Positions 1 to 7,375 of a stretch of 11,402 bases of DNA are shown in pieces. Made by a program: the position numbers and the translations under genes. Below the pieces are notes generated by a model. That model saw nothing but the letters and a program-made list of their open reading frames with translations, was not told where the DNA came from and made no database searches. Source of the stretch: an uncultured bacterium (GTDB lineage Bacteria; Verrucomicrobiota; Lentisphaeria; Victivallales; UBA1829); contig URNX01000072.1 of NCBI GenBank assembly GCA_900549415.1, forward strand, positions 1 to 11,402. The letters are read 5' to 3'. Each line of letters begins with the position of its first letter. The first letter of the stretch is position 1.

Positions 1-536
1 CCCCGGGATCTGGGCGAGGCTCCCACGGTGGAAATGCCGGAGCACTTTACCATTAACGATAATATGATTGAGCCCCCCGATTCCTCCAGATTCTTCCGGG
101 TCGACGCCATGTAGTTCGGGTCGTCGGTTGCGAAATGCAGAACTCCGCCGGGCTTGAGGACGCGGAAGAGGTGCATCATGAAATCCGCCGCCATCAGGCG
201 GTTGCCTTTGTGCTTGTGCTTCGGCCACGGGTCGGGACAGAGAATGTGGACGCGGTCGAAATAGCTGTCGGGGACGATGAGGGTCATCAGGTGCCGTGCT
301 TCGACGCGCAGCAGTTCCATGTTGGAAACGCCGTTGCGCTTGCCGAGTTTTTCCACTTTGCGGAGACGGCCGAGCATGACATCCGCGCCGAAAATCAGCG
401 CATCCGGTTTCGATTTTGCAAGGGCAACGGTGAATCCGCCGCTGCCGCAGCCGAGGTCGAGTTCGACTCTCTGTCCGGGGCGGGGCTGAATGACATCATC
501 CAGAATGCAATACTGTGTGTTGAGAATGTGAATCAC
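1..536 (-). CDS. trmB: tRNA (guanine-N7-)-methyltransferase TrmB, partial (C-terminus off the left edge)
   Basis: TrmB transfers a methyl group from S-adenosylmethionine to N7 of G46 in the tRNA variable loop, in the cytoplasm. Visible over 178 residues: the SAM-binding glycine-rich loop ELDLGCGSGG (25-34), and the family signature CPDPWPKHKHKGNR (100-113), then LKPGGVLHFATDDPNY (127-142). I start it at GTG 536 because AAGGA sits 7 bases upstream and the N-terminus INxxQY/VIQPRPGQ matches the usual lead into the SAM loop. It begins 10 bases after the DUF4340 stop, so it is probably the last visible gene of the ABC operon. The family is usually about 200-240 residues, so the end is missing. 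The last 25 or so residues before the edge do not look like the family (see findings). Identification as TrmB is secure; integrity of the 3' end is not. Confidence 0.93.
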   Translation of the reverse strand, partial: MIHILNTQYCILDDVIQPRPGQRVELDLGCGSGGFTVALAKSKPDALIFGADVMLGRLRKVEKLGKRNGVSNMELLRVEARHLMTLIVPDSYFDRVHILCPDPWPKHKHKGNRLMAADFMMHLFRVLKPGGVLHFATDDPNYMASTRKNLEESGGSIILSLMVKCSGISTVGASPRSR

Positions 537-546
537 AGGAAAATCC

Positions 547-1647
547 TTATTTTTTATGGGGCTTTTTTGTTTTCGGAAGTTCGAACGGGGCGGCGGTCAG
601 CTCGTTGAAGAGCGGCATCGGCATTTCATAGCAGACATCTTTTCCGGAGAAAAGAAAACGGTCGATCAGTTTCTGCTGGTCGAGTCCCGGCATTTTCACC
701 TGACGGTAAATGCGCGCATCAAGCGTGAACACAACTTTTGAGCTGTCGCCTTTGAGACGATGGAAAACGGCTTTGCGGCTGAGTCCGTATGCGTCTGTGA
801 TGATCAGTTCCGCAAATGCCGGTTCCTGATTCTTGTAATGCGAACGCGGGAAGGCATCCACCGCGGAACGGAAAGCGAGAGCGGAAAGCAGGGTTGAAAT
901 GTTCTGGCGCGCAACCGGACGCAGTCCGCCGGAGGCGTCTTCAAATGCGCGGGAGGGATCGGGGCGGGAGACGGTCCATTGAATTCTGCCTTTCGGAAGG
1001 TCGCGGAAGAGAATGCCGAGCGCTGCGTTCAGATTCTCGAAGACCGGCTGGCGCAGCCATGCGCCGGGAACAGGCGGAGCGTCTTCAAAAATAGTCGGGA
1101 CGAGAAAAACCGAACCCGGATTGAGCTTGGAATCGAGCAGTGCAAAGTAGCGTCCGCTGGGAACCCGCTGGTCGGGAGGTGTCGTATCATCGGGCAGAAA
1201 GTGTCCGCGTCCCATGGCGAGATTGAGCAGTTCTTTCCCGTTTTTGTCCTGCATTTCAAGGCGGGCTCCGGGAATGGCTCCGTTGAATCCCTGCACGAAG
1301 GTGCGGAGGCGGAGCAGTGTTTTTTCATCCGCCGGCGCGATGAGTTTGAGCGGACGGATTGATGCGGCGGCTTCAAGGAATTCCAGAACCTTCTTCGGAT
1401 CGGCGGGGAGGGCGCGTTCTTCAACGGTCCAGACTCCGTTTTTATTTTTAACCAGAGTTACCGCCATATCGCGCCAGGAAAGGCGGAATCGGGCAACATC
1501 GTCCGCCTGAAACTTCGGGAGAAGTCCCGCGGTTTCGGTGCGGACACTGGCATTTCGATGGGACAGTGCGCGCTGAATCAGCGCGATGGCGGCGAGTGCG
1601 CAGACAACGATCAGAACCAGAACCGGAATGGAGATTTTGTGTTTCAT
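547..1647 (-). CDS. DUF4340-type membrane-anchored protein of a Gld-like ABC operon
   Basis: A 366-residue protein with one N-terminal membrane anchor (about residues 7-26, SIPVLVLIVVCALAAIALIQ) and the rest predicted outside the cytoplasm. Its early part reads FRLSWRDMAVTLVKNKNGVWTVEE and then a VLEFLEAAASIRPLKLI stretch, which resembles DUF4340 proteins where a peptide-like module asks whether a residue is above or below a threshold; the biochemical role of the family is unknown. DUF4340 genes are commonly found directly after GldG-like auxiliary genes, as here, so it is probably an accessory part of the same export machine. I start it at ATG 1647, not at the upstream in-frame GTG, because ATG 1647 forms an ATGA overlap with the stop of the preceding gene and gives a clean KHK-hydrophobic anchor. 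The C-terminus is lysine-rich (KTKKPHKK). Family assignment is by context and general pattern. Confidence 0.8.
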   Translation of the reverse strand: MKHKISIPVLVLIVVCALAAIALIQRALSHRNASVRTETAGLLPKFQADDVARFRLSWRDMAVTLVKNKNGVWTVEERALPADPKKVLEFLEAAASIRPLKLIAPADEKTLLRLRTFVQGFNGAIPGARLEMQDKNGKELLNLAMGRGHFLPDDTTPPDQRVPSGRYFALLDSKLNPGSVFLVPTIFEDAPPVPGAWLRQPVFENLNAALGILFRDLPKGRIQWTVSRPDPSRAFEDASGGLRPVARQNISTLLSALAFRSAVDAFPRSHYKNQEPAFAELIITDAYGLSRKAVFHRLKGDSSKVVFTLDARIYRQVKMPGLDQQKLIDRFLFSGKDVCYEMPMPLFNELTAAPFELPKTKKPHKK

Positions 1648-4301
1648 TTTTTGCGGTGTCCTCTGGAAAGGCGGATCACGGACCATGCGACGCCGAACAG
1701 CGCCAGCACGGCCGGAACCACAACGATGTTCAGGATTTTTATACGGGTGTCGAGCCGGTCAAGGTCGTTTTTCAGGTTTGCGCGCATCTCTTTGAGTTCG
1801 CGTCTTGCCGCGGCGACTTTGATCTGGAAGGACTGGGTCTCTTTTCTGCGGGCGGCGGCTTCTGCGGAATTCGGTTCGGCTTCTTCCGCGCGTTTCAGCG
1901 CGTTCAGACGAGCCTGCGCCTGCGCAAAATCGCGCTCCAGTTCCAGAATGCGGTTCTTGTATTTGAGTTCGGCGTCCGCTTTGAGCTTGTTGATCTTTGT
2001 CAGCGGACGGCTCATCGGGACGCGGTTCCGGATGCCGGAGAGCTGACGGGAACCGCTCAGGCTTTCCATGACATTCTGGAGCATGGCGACGTTGTCGTTC
2101 GCGCGGCGCCAGGACTTCTGTCCGAACGCATCGGAGTATGCCGTTACGCAGACGTCGTTGAAGAGCATGTCGGAGTCGGAGAAAAGATAGATTTCCGCAT
2201 CGCGTACGCCTTTGAGAAGGTGCTTGTATCCTGCGGGCAAGGCGGAGCGGTCGGGAGCTCCGTCCGGGTAGGCGGAGGCGAGTTTTCCGGAAATGCGGAG
2301 CGCAAGCGGATATTCCTCATTTGCCGGTTTGAAGTTGCGCAGAACCAGCTCCGGCCGGTTCCCGAGAAGCGAACTTACAGGCTGGGACTCCTTCGAGGAG
2401 GTCAGCAGGGTTTCGTATTCCACGCCTTCGCGGGGAAGAACATGGAAAAAGCCCGTGAAGTACATGGAAATTGCATTCAGGTTTGCAAACAGCGGGTTGG
2501 TGCGGCTGATCCGCGCAGGGGCAAGGTTCAGCGCCATCGGGTTCGTGATCATCCGGTCTGGAAGAGTTTTGCGGTATGCGGAAAGCATGTCGGCAATCAT
2601 CATCGAGGGCTTGTACGCGACGCCCCAGGCGGGGAGCAGCGGCTGAAGATCGGATTCAATCTTGTCGAGCAGAGTGTAGTCGGTGCGCGACTTGAGCGCC
2701 GCATAGAAGGAGCGCGGGTCGAGAAAGACGGCCGCGCGTCCGCCGCGGAGCAGATACTGGTCAATCGCATACAGCGCACGCGGGGCGAGGCCGACGGGAT
2801 TGATGAGCAGAAGCGCTTTCACATCGGCGGGAATTTCCGGTGTGTCGGCGGGGAGTTCGCGGAGTTCAAAGCTGCGCTTCAGTTCGGTCATGGAATACCA
2901 TGCGGGTTCCATGCGGACCGGGGCATCGCCGGCAGATTGACGAACCTTCGCCATATCCTGCTGGACGCCAAGCACTTTGAACGGAGATATGACACCGATG
3001 ACGGGTCGCTCCTCAGCCGCGGCTGCAAGGACGATCCGTGCGATTTCATATTCCAGCAGAGGTTCCTGTTCCGGAGCCAGATACGGAATTGCCGCAACAC
3101 GATCCGCCCGTGTTGCGGAGAGACCGAGGAAAAGCCGGTCGCCGGCTGCAGTCTGGCGCGGGAGAATCGCATCCATCATCGCGGCTTCTTCATCAATGGA
3201 ATCCTGTTCGGGGTCGATGACAACGAGCGAGACTTTGCCGTTTGATGCGGCTGCGAATTCCTCCAGCAGCCAGCGCACGCGCTCGGCATATTTTTTGAGC
3301 TGAGCGGGCATTGCCGGATTGGAGAGCGAAGCATAGAAACGCAGCGTTACGGGAACGCCGGGATCGGCGGCAATCCGCGCCGCGGCCTCCGAGATGGAAT
3401 AGGCGCGGTCGGAACTGACGTCAACACGTGCGCGCCAGGTTCCCGCGATGATGTTCAGCGCAACGGTCAGAACCAGAATGTACGCGGTTTTCTTCGCAAG
3501 GCTTTTGAGCGCGCGGCGGAGAGCGGAATCGTTAAACGCGCCCGGCGCAGTCAGTGTGACAAAGCCGGAGGATCCGAATTCCAGAACAAAGACGGTCAGC
3601 GCAAGGAAAAAGCCGGTGAGCGAGAGCGCGTAAATCACTTCTGCGCTGTCGATGAGTCCTTTCTGGTATCCCTGGAAATTCGGCAGGAATGCGCATGAGG
3701 CGATCAGCGCGGCGAGCCGGTCGGGCATCCACCCCGGCGCCATTTCCAGCAGGGAGGGAAGTCCCATGAAAAGAAAGATTCCGCAGAGGAACACGGAAAG
3801 CAGAAAACTCGCCGTCTGGCTCCGTGAAAGCGCCGAGCAGAACGAGGACATTGCGAGGTAGACCGAGCCGAGCAGGAGCACTCCCGCGTAACCGCAGAGA
3901 ATGGCGCCCGTGTCCGGCGAGCCGAGTACCCACGCGGTCAGCGGAATCGAAAAGGTCAGCAGAAGAGCCGTGGCGAGCAGGATGAACCCCGCCGCGAATT
4001 TCCCGATCACCAGTTCCGCAATGGAGGCGGGGAAGGAGAGAGTGAGTTCAAATACGCCGACGCGCCTTTCTTCCGCCCACATCGGCATGGCGAGCGCCGG
4101 GACGATCAGCAGAAAAAGATAGGGAAGCCAGTCGAAGAACGGGGAAATATCCGCCTGTCCGGACGCGAAGACGTTGCCTGCGACAAATGCGCAGAATCCC
4201 GCCAGAACGAGGAAGATAATAAGGAAAACCCAAGCCGTCGGCGAGGCCGCAGAAGCCGCAAGTTCGCGCACGGCAACTGCGCGGATTCGGTGAAAAGTCA
4301 T
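1644..4301 (-). CDS. ABC-2 permease fused to GldG-type auxiliary domain (Gldg family protein)
   Basis: An 885-residue membrane protein joining two parts that are separate GldF and GldG subunits in gliding Bacteroidetes. Residues 1-290 carry about seven hydrophobic segments (near 22-42, 58-76, 101-126, 133-155, 163-182, 222-241, 272-288) typical of an ABC-2 permease, including the MWAEERRVGVFELTLSFP element seen in GldF-like permeases. From about 291 the GldG-type extracytoplasmic domain begins (DVSSDRAYSISEAAARI) and runs to about 720, with inner blocks such as VSLVVIDPEQD and LLRGGRAAVFLDPRS. A long charged, heptad-like coiled coil (about 767-855) leads to a last membrane helix (856-876) and a basic tail. 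The start ATG overlaps the ATPase stop as ATGA, with GGAGG 10 bases upstream, implying translational coupling. It probably works with the ATPase as one transporter; the cargo is unknown and a gliding role is not implied. Membrane segments are judged by eye. Confidence 0.88.
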   Translation of the reverse strand: MTFHRIRAVAVRELAASAASPTAWVFLIIFLVLAGFCAFVAGNVFASGQADISPFFDWLPYLFLLIVPALAMPMWAEERRVGVFELTLSFPASIAELVIGKFAAGFILLATALLLTFSIPLTAWVLGSPDTGAILCGYAGVLLLGSVYLAMSSFCSALSRSQTASFLLSVFLCGIFLFMGLPSLLEMAPGWMPDRLAALIASCAFLPNFQGYQKGLIDSAEVIYALSLTGFFLALTVFVLEFGSSGFVTLTAPGAFNDSALRRALKSLAKKTAYILVLTVALNIIAGTWRARVDVSSDRAYSISEAAARIAADPGVPVTLRFYASLSNPAMPAQLKKYAERVRWLLEEFAAASNGKVSLVVIDPEQDSIDEEAAMMDAILPRQTAAGDRLFLGLSATRADRVAAIPYLAPEQEPLLEYEIARIVLAAAAEERPVIGVISPFKVLGVQQDMAKVRQSAGDAPVRMEPAWYSMTELKRSFELRELPADTPEIPADVKALLLINPVGLAPRALYAIDQYLLRGGRAAVFLDPRSFYAALKSRTDYTLLDKIESDLQPLLPAWGVAYKPSMMIADMLSAYRKTLPDRMITNPMALNLAPARISRTNPLFANLNAISMYFTGFFHVLPREGVEYETLLTSSKESQPVSSLLGNRPELVLRNFKPANEEYPLALRISGKLASAYPDGAPDRSALPAGYKHLLKGVRDAEIYLFSDSDMLFNDVCVTAYSDAFGQKSWRRANDNVAMLQNVMESLSGSRQLSGIRNRVPMSRPLTKINKLKADAELKYKNRILELERDFAQAQARLNALKRAEEAEPNSAEAAARRKETQSFQIKVAAARRELKEMRANLKNDLDRLDTRIKILNIVVVPAVLALFGVAWSVIRLSRGHRKK

Positions 4302-5236
4302 GATTTTGTTCCCTCCATTTCGGCAAATCCGGCAAAGACTTTCTCGAGACTGCCCGGAATCACGTCGCAGCGGAGTACTTTTGCGCCGTCTTTTGCTGCT
4401 GCAGCGGCGAGTTCGACAATCAGTTCCGTCCGGTTTTTATTTTCCGGCATGATACGCACGAGTGTTCCCTCATCTGTGATTCCCTGTGCGAGAAGGCGGA
4501 AACCGGAGAAATTGCCCGGGAAGTTTTCCGGAAGACGGTCGAAAACCAGTTCCAGTGCGCCGTCTTCCGGGTCGAGTGCGCGGAATTCGTGCGTGGTTCC
4601 ATAAAAGACTTTGCGTCCGTTTCGGATGGCGAGGACCTTGTCGCAAACAGCATCGATTTCTTCGAGAATGTGTGTGGAGACGATGACTGCGGCGTGTTTC
4701 CCGATTTCGCGGATGAGCGCGCGGATTTCCCGTTTCTGATCCGGATCTAGCCCGTCGGTCGGTTCATCAAGAACAAGGTTTTCCGGATGATGCATGATCG
4801 CCTGTGCAAGGCAGACGCGGCGTTTGAATCCTTTGGAAAGCGCTTCAAGCTCTTCGTGCAGGACGGAGCCGAGACGGCATTTTTCGACGGATTCATTAAC
4901 GGCGGAAGTGAGTTTTTCGCCTGAAAGTCCGTGCATTTTTCCGCAGTAGCGGAGGAATGCGAGAACATTCATGCCTGCATAGAGCGGGGCGTTTTCGGGC
5001 AGATAGCCGAGCTTTTCCTTTGCTTCGCGCGGATGTTCGGCGACGGAGATTCCGGAGACTTCAACCCGTCCGGAACCGGGCGGCATGATTCCGCAGATCA
5101 TCCGCATGGCGGTGGATTTTCCCGCACCGTTCGGCCCGATGAATCCGAGCACGGAGCCGTTTTCCGCGGTGAACGAGAGCCCGTCCAGCGCTTTCTTCGC
5201 TCCGTACTGTCTGGAGAGATTTTCCACTTTTATCAT
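4298..5236 (-). CDS. ABC transporter ATP-binding protein, GldA-like
   Basis: A 312-residue cytoplasmic ATPase that would power the adjacent ABC-2 permease. Visible motifs: Walker A GPNGAGKST (34-42), Q-loop region GYLPENAPLY (77-86), signature LSKGFKRR (133-140, the LSKG form common in GldA/CcmA-like ATPases), Walker B LVLDEP (154-159), D-loop GLDP, and the switch histidine H189 in VSTHILEE. After about residue 215 there is a roughly 100-residue C-terminal extension, as is usual in this subfamily. It is the first gene of the minus-strand operon, 40 bases from the -10 box of a clear promoter. The start ATG 5236 gives the standard MIKVENLSRQYG N-terminus, but only weak Shine-Dalgarno complementarity is visible upstream. 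The ATPase call is certain; the substrate is not readable from sequence. Confidence 0.95.
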   Translation of the reverse strand: MIKVENLSRQYGAKKALDGLSFTAENGSVLGFIGPNGAGKSTAMRMICGIMPPGSGRVEVSGISVAEHPREAKEKLGYLPENAPLYAGMNVLAFLRYCGKMHGLSGEKLTSAVNESVEKCRLGSVLHEELEALSKGFKRRVCLAQAIMHHPENLVLDEPTDGLDPDQKREIRALIREIGKHAAVIVSTHILEEIDAVCDKVLAIRNGRKVFYGTTHEFRALDPEDGALELVFDRLPENFPGNFSGFRLLAQGITDEGTLVRIMPENKNRTELIVELAAAAAKDGAKVLRCDVIPGSLEKVFAGFAEMEGTKS

Positions 5237-5275
5237 AATGGCAGTTACCGTTTTTCAGTTGAGTATTGACTCTGT

Positions 5276-5303
5276 AATGTAGCACACGAACGGCGCATGT
5301 CAA
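5276..5303 (-). promoter_or_regulatory. Sigma-70-type promoter of the ABC/GldG/DUF4340/trmB operon
   Basis: On the minus strand a perfect -35 box TTGACA (5303-5298) is followed after 16 bases by TACATT (5281-5276), a 4/6 match to the -10 consensus. It lies 40 bases upstream of the ATPase ATG. No other promoter is evident within the compact operon, so this is the likely main one. Confidence 0.6.
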
Positions 5304-5342
5304 ACGGGGAAGATTTGAATGAAAACATTTTCCGCGTTCCGT

Positions 5343-5370
5343 TTGCTTTTTTCTGAATCCGTGGTACATT
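5343..5370 (+). promoter_or_regulatory. Probable promoter of the acidic-protein gene
   Basis: TTGCTT (5343-5348), 16 bases, then TACATT (5365-5370). Transcription would start near 5377, so the in-frame TTG at 5369 lies inside the -10 box and cannot be the start codon; this supports ATG 5399. The -10 box sits in a perfect dyad GTACA-T-TGTAC (5364-5374), so it may be an operator-controlled promoter. Confidence 0.5.
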
Positions 5371-5398
5371 GTACGCGTTAAACGAAAGGACTTGTACC

Positions 5399-5902
5399 AT
5401 GTGTGCGAAAAAGAATCTCTCCGCAAAAGACCTCAGCGAAAAATTCGGATTCAAGATTTCGGAAAAGGATCTGGAGCCGGAAGTCGACAAGGATTGCGGT
5501 TTTCTGAATCAGATGGCGGATCTCTCCGAACTCGTGGAAAAGCCGGAGAAGCCCGCAAAAGCTTCGAAGGAGGACGCGCCCGCCGAACCGGAAAAGGAGC
5601 CGACGTTCGCCGAACTCTTTGAAGGACGCGGCGCCATAACCGAAGTCAAGGAGGAGGAGGAGCCCGCCCCCGCTCCGAAAGCGAAAAAGGAAAAACGAAT
5701 CGTCGATGAAGATGATTCGATGGATTTCGGAAAGCTCTTCAACATGTCAACCGCGAAAGTGGTCGACAAGGACAAGGTAGTCATGCGCGATGAAGATTAC
5801 GCCCCGTTTGAAATCAATGAAGACGAGATGCCCAAGCAGACTTCCTTCCATGGATTCGACGATCTCGCCAAAGCCTTCGGCGGCGGTAAAAAGAGACGCT
5901 GA
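5399..5902 (+). CDS. Small acidic, probably disordered protein of unknown function
   Basis: I do not recognise this 167-residue protein. It is dominated by charged and disorder-promoting residues: a K/P/E/A-rich linker (46-68), an EEEEPAPAPKAKKEKR segment (85-100) and an acidic DEDDS cluster. There is no signal peptide or membrane helix. Embedded in it are similar short hydrophobic motifs: DLSEKFGF (11-18), TFAELFEG (69-76), DFGKLFN (109-115) and GFDDLAKAFGG (152-162), with a basic GGGKKRR end. A disordered protein with regularly spaced F-x-x-L-F/A motifs suggests a scaffold or an adaptor for a nucleic-acid or ribosome-associated partner, but that is inference. The start is ATG 5399: AAAGGA lies 8 bases upstream and the longer in-frame TTG start falls in the promoter. 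It has its own promoter and terminator, so it is a single-gene unit divergent from the ABC operon. Confidence 0.8.
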   Translation: MCAKKNLSAKDLSEKFGFKISEKDLEPEVDKDCGFLNQMADLSELVEKPEKPAKASKEDAPAEPEKEPTFAELFEGRGAITEVKEEEEPAPAPKAKKEKRIVDEDDSMDFGKLFNMSTAKVVDKDKVVMRDEDYAPFEINEDEMPKQTSFHGFDDLAKAFGGGKKRR

Positions 5903-5928
5903 GTTCCTTGTTCAGTTCTGAAATCTCT

Positions 5929-5976
5929 GCTTCCGGAAATGTCTTTTTTAAGATTTTTCCGGAAGCTTTTTCTTTT
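5929..5976 (+). terminator. Intrinsic terminator after the acidic-protein gene
   Basis: A perfect 11-base inverted repeat, GCTTCCGGAAA (5929-5939) and TTTCCGGAAGC (5956-5966), with a 16-base loop, is followed by a T-rich tract TTTTTCTTTT. It lies 27 bases after the stop codon and separates this gene from the GH1 promoter. Confidence 0.9.
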
Positions 5977-5983
5977 CATGCTC

Positions 5984-6011
5984 TTGACTTTTTTTATTTT
6001 TGCTGTATAAT
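5984..6011 (+). promoter_or_regulatory. Sigma-70-type promoter of the GH1 gene
   Basis: TTGACT (5984-5989), 16 bases, then a perfect TATAAT (6006-6011), 41 bases ahead of the GH1 ATG. The -10 box overlaps the left end of the 18-base shared operator-like sequence, so a bound repressor would block polymerase directly. Confidence 0.75.
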
Positions 6012-6025
6012 TAATCGATAAATCA
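6008..6025 (+). promoter_or_regulatory. LacI-family operator candidate, GH1 copy
   Basis: The 18 bases TAATTAATCGATAAATCA are identical to 7388-7405 in front of the lacI-type gene. The centre is a dyad, TTAATC-GATAAA, with the central CG expected of LacI-family operators; 5 of 6 positions per arm match. The centre (6016/6017) is 10 bases after the first base of the -10 box. The sequence identity is observed; binding is inferred. Confidence 0.72.
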
Positions 6026-6051
6026 AACAGCAAAGTCAAGGAGGTTCTTAT

Positions 6052-7329
6052 ATGCTCGGAGTATTTTCAATGAAGCCGGTGAAGTTTCCTGAGGGGTTTG
6101 TGTGGGGATCGGCGACTGCGGGGCACCAGGTCGAGGGAGACAATATCCACAGTTCAAGCTGGCACAATGAAATCAAAGGACACTGTCCGGAGCCGTCGGG
6201 GAAGGCGTGCAATTTCTGGAATCTCTGGAAACAGGATTTCGCCATGCTGAGCGAACTCAAGCACCGGATGTTCCGCATGTCGATCGAGTGGTCCCGCATA
6301 GAGCCTGAAGAGGGACGGCACGACGAGGAGGCTCTCAATCATTATCTCGCAATGTTCGAGGAACTCAAAAAGCGCGGAATCAAACTTTGTCTGACGCTGC
6401 ACCATTTTTCGCATCCGCAGTGGTTCGAGGAAAAAGGGGAGTTCCGGGAACGGGAGAACATCAGCTTCTTTCTGCGTCATCTTGAATACCTGGTTCCGAA
6501 AATCGCGCAGTATGTGGATCTCTGGAATATTTTCAACGAGTTCAACAACGGCGATTCCTTGGAGCTTTACGATCGCAAGACGAACTGTCTGATAGCGCAT
6601 GCGAAGGCCGCCGCGATTATCCGCGCTTATTCGCAGGCTCCAGTCAGCACCGCGCACGCCATGACGCCTTATTTCCCCGCGAATCCGGATGATGAATTTG
6701 ACATTACCCGCACGCGCATTACGAACTGGGTGGTAAACGACTTCTTTTATCATGCGGTCCGCACGGGGGAAATTCTTTTCCCGTACCGCGACGCCGTCGA
6801 GATTCCTGAGCTGAAGGGCGCCTGCGATTTCTGGGCGATCAACTACTACACGCGCCATTTTGTCACCGCGCGCAATGCATCCGGAACGGCGAAACGTTAC
6901 GAGTGTCACAAGATCCGTCCGATCAGAAATGATTTTTATCTGGAGGAATTCTATCCGCAGGCACTGGTTGACGGTCTCTGTCGCCTCAAGGATCTTCCGG
7001 TCTACATCACGGAAAACGGATTCTGCTGTGACGACGACCGTCTGCGTATTCTCTACATCGGGCGTCATCTGCAGGCTCTGAACGAGGCGATGGAGCGCGG
7101 CTGTGACATCCGCGGCTATCTCTACTGGTCGCTCATGGACAACTTCGAATGGTGGAGTTTCATTCCCCGTTTCGGCATGGTCGGAGTCGACTTCAAGACG
7201 TTTGAGCGCACTCCGAAACCGAGCGCGTATCTCTACCGCGAAATCATCGAGCGGAACGGACTTGACCGCGAGCTGCTTCTGAAGTATCTTCCGGAGTTTA
7301 AAGACTGGAAAATTTATCCGGATAAATAA
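6052..7329 (+). CDS. GH1 family beta-glycosidase (beta-glucosidase/galactosidase-like)
   Basis: A 425-residue retaining glycoside hydrolase that would release a non-reducing beta-linked sugar (glucose, galactose or a related unit) in the cytoplasm; no signal peptide is present. Family features in order: FPEGFVWGSATAGHQVEG (12-29, sugar-binding Q26), SIEWSRIEP (77-85), LTLHHFSHPQWF with sugar-binding H118 (114-125), the acid/base region IFNEFNNG with E163, the nucleophile motif YITENG with E321, and the closing GYLYWSLMDNFEWWSFIPRFGMVGVDF with substrate-contacting E366. The acid/base motif is NEF where the family nearly always has NEP. It is slightly shorter than the usual 440-480 residues. 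I start at ATG 6052 because AAGGAGG (6038-6044) lies 7 bases upstream; M7 has no such site. It is probably repressed by the downstream LacI-family protein through the operator at its promoter. Exact substrate cannot be read. Confidence 0.93.
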   Translation: MLGVFSMKPVKFPEGFVWGSATAGHQVEGDNIHSSSWHNEIKGHCPEPSGKACNFWNLWKQDFAMLSELKHRMFRMSIEWSRIEPEEGRHDEEALNHYLAMFEELKKRGIKLCLTLHHFSHPQWFEEKGEFRERENISFFLRHLEYLVPKIAQYVDLWNIFNEFNNGDSLELYDRKTNCLIAHAKAAAIIRAYSQAPVSTAHAMTPYFPANPDDEFDITRTRITNWVVNDFFYHAVRTGEILFPYRDAVEIPELKGACDFWAINYYTRHFVTARNASGTAKRYECHKIRPIRNDFYLEEFYPQALVDGLCRLKDLPVYITENGFCCDDDRLRILYIGRHLQALNEAMERGCDIRGYLYWSLMDNFEWWSFIPRFGMVGVDFKTFERTPKPSAYLYREIIERNGLDRELLLKYLPEFKDWKIYPDK

Positions 7330-7349
7330 AAAATCCGGAAATCTGCATT

Positions 7350-7375
7350 TTTCCCCCTTGACAAAATCGGGGAAA
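7350..7375 (+). repeat. Inverted repeat enclosing the lacI-gene -35 box
   Basis: TTTCCCC (7350-7356) and GGGGAAA (7369-7375) form a perfect 7-base dyad whose 12-base centre contains the TTGACA box. It has no T-run after it, so it is not an obvious terminator for the GH1 gene. It could be a second regulator site or chance. Confidence 0.4.

Noticed and set aside
135..608. Plus-strand open frame over the trmB region
   Set aside because: The minus strand encodes the TrmB SAM loop and PDPWPK signature in one continuous frame, so the plus frame is a shadow.
1566..3245. Long plus-strand open frame (over 500 codons) opposite the GldG fusion gene
   Set aside because: It lies entirely antisense to a well-supported membrane/GldG gene, is low in hydrophobic blocks and rich in R, H, G and Q as expected of an antisense shadow, and has no recognisable motif.
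5399..5902. Acidic protein as a ribosomal or RNA polymerase delta-like subunit
   Set aside because: Acidic repeats alone are not evidence; the ordered N-terminal domain expected of such proteins is not visible.
6154..7068. Minus-strand open frame of about 300 codons opposite the GH1 gene
   Set aside because: The plus strand carries all GH1 motifs in order; the antisense frame has none and reflects codon bias.
7337..7354. GGAAA/TTTCC hairpin after the GH1 stop as a terminator
   Set aside because: Only 5 base pairs, mostly A-T, and followed by a C-run rather than a T-run.
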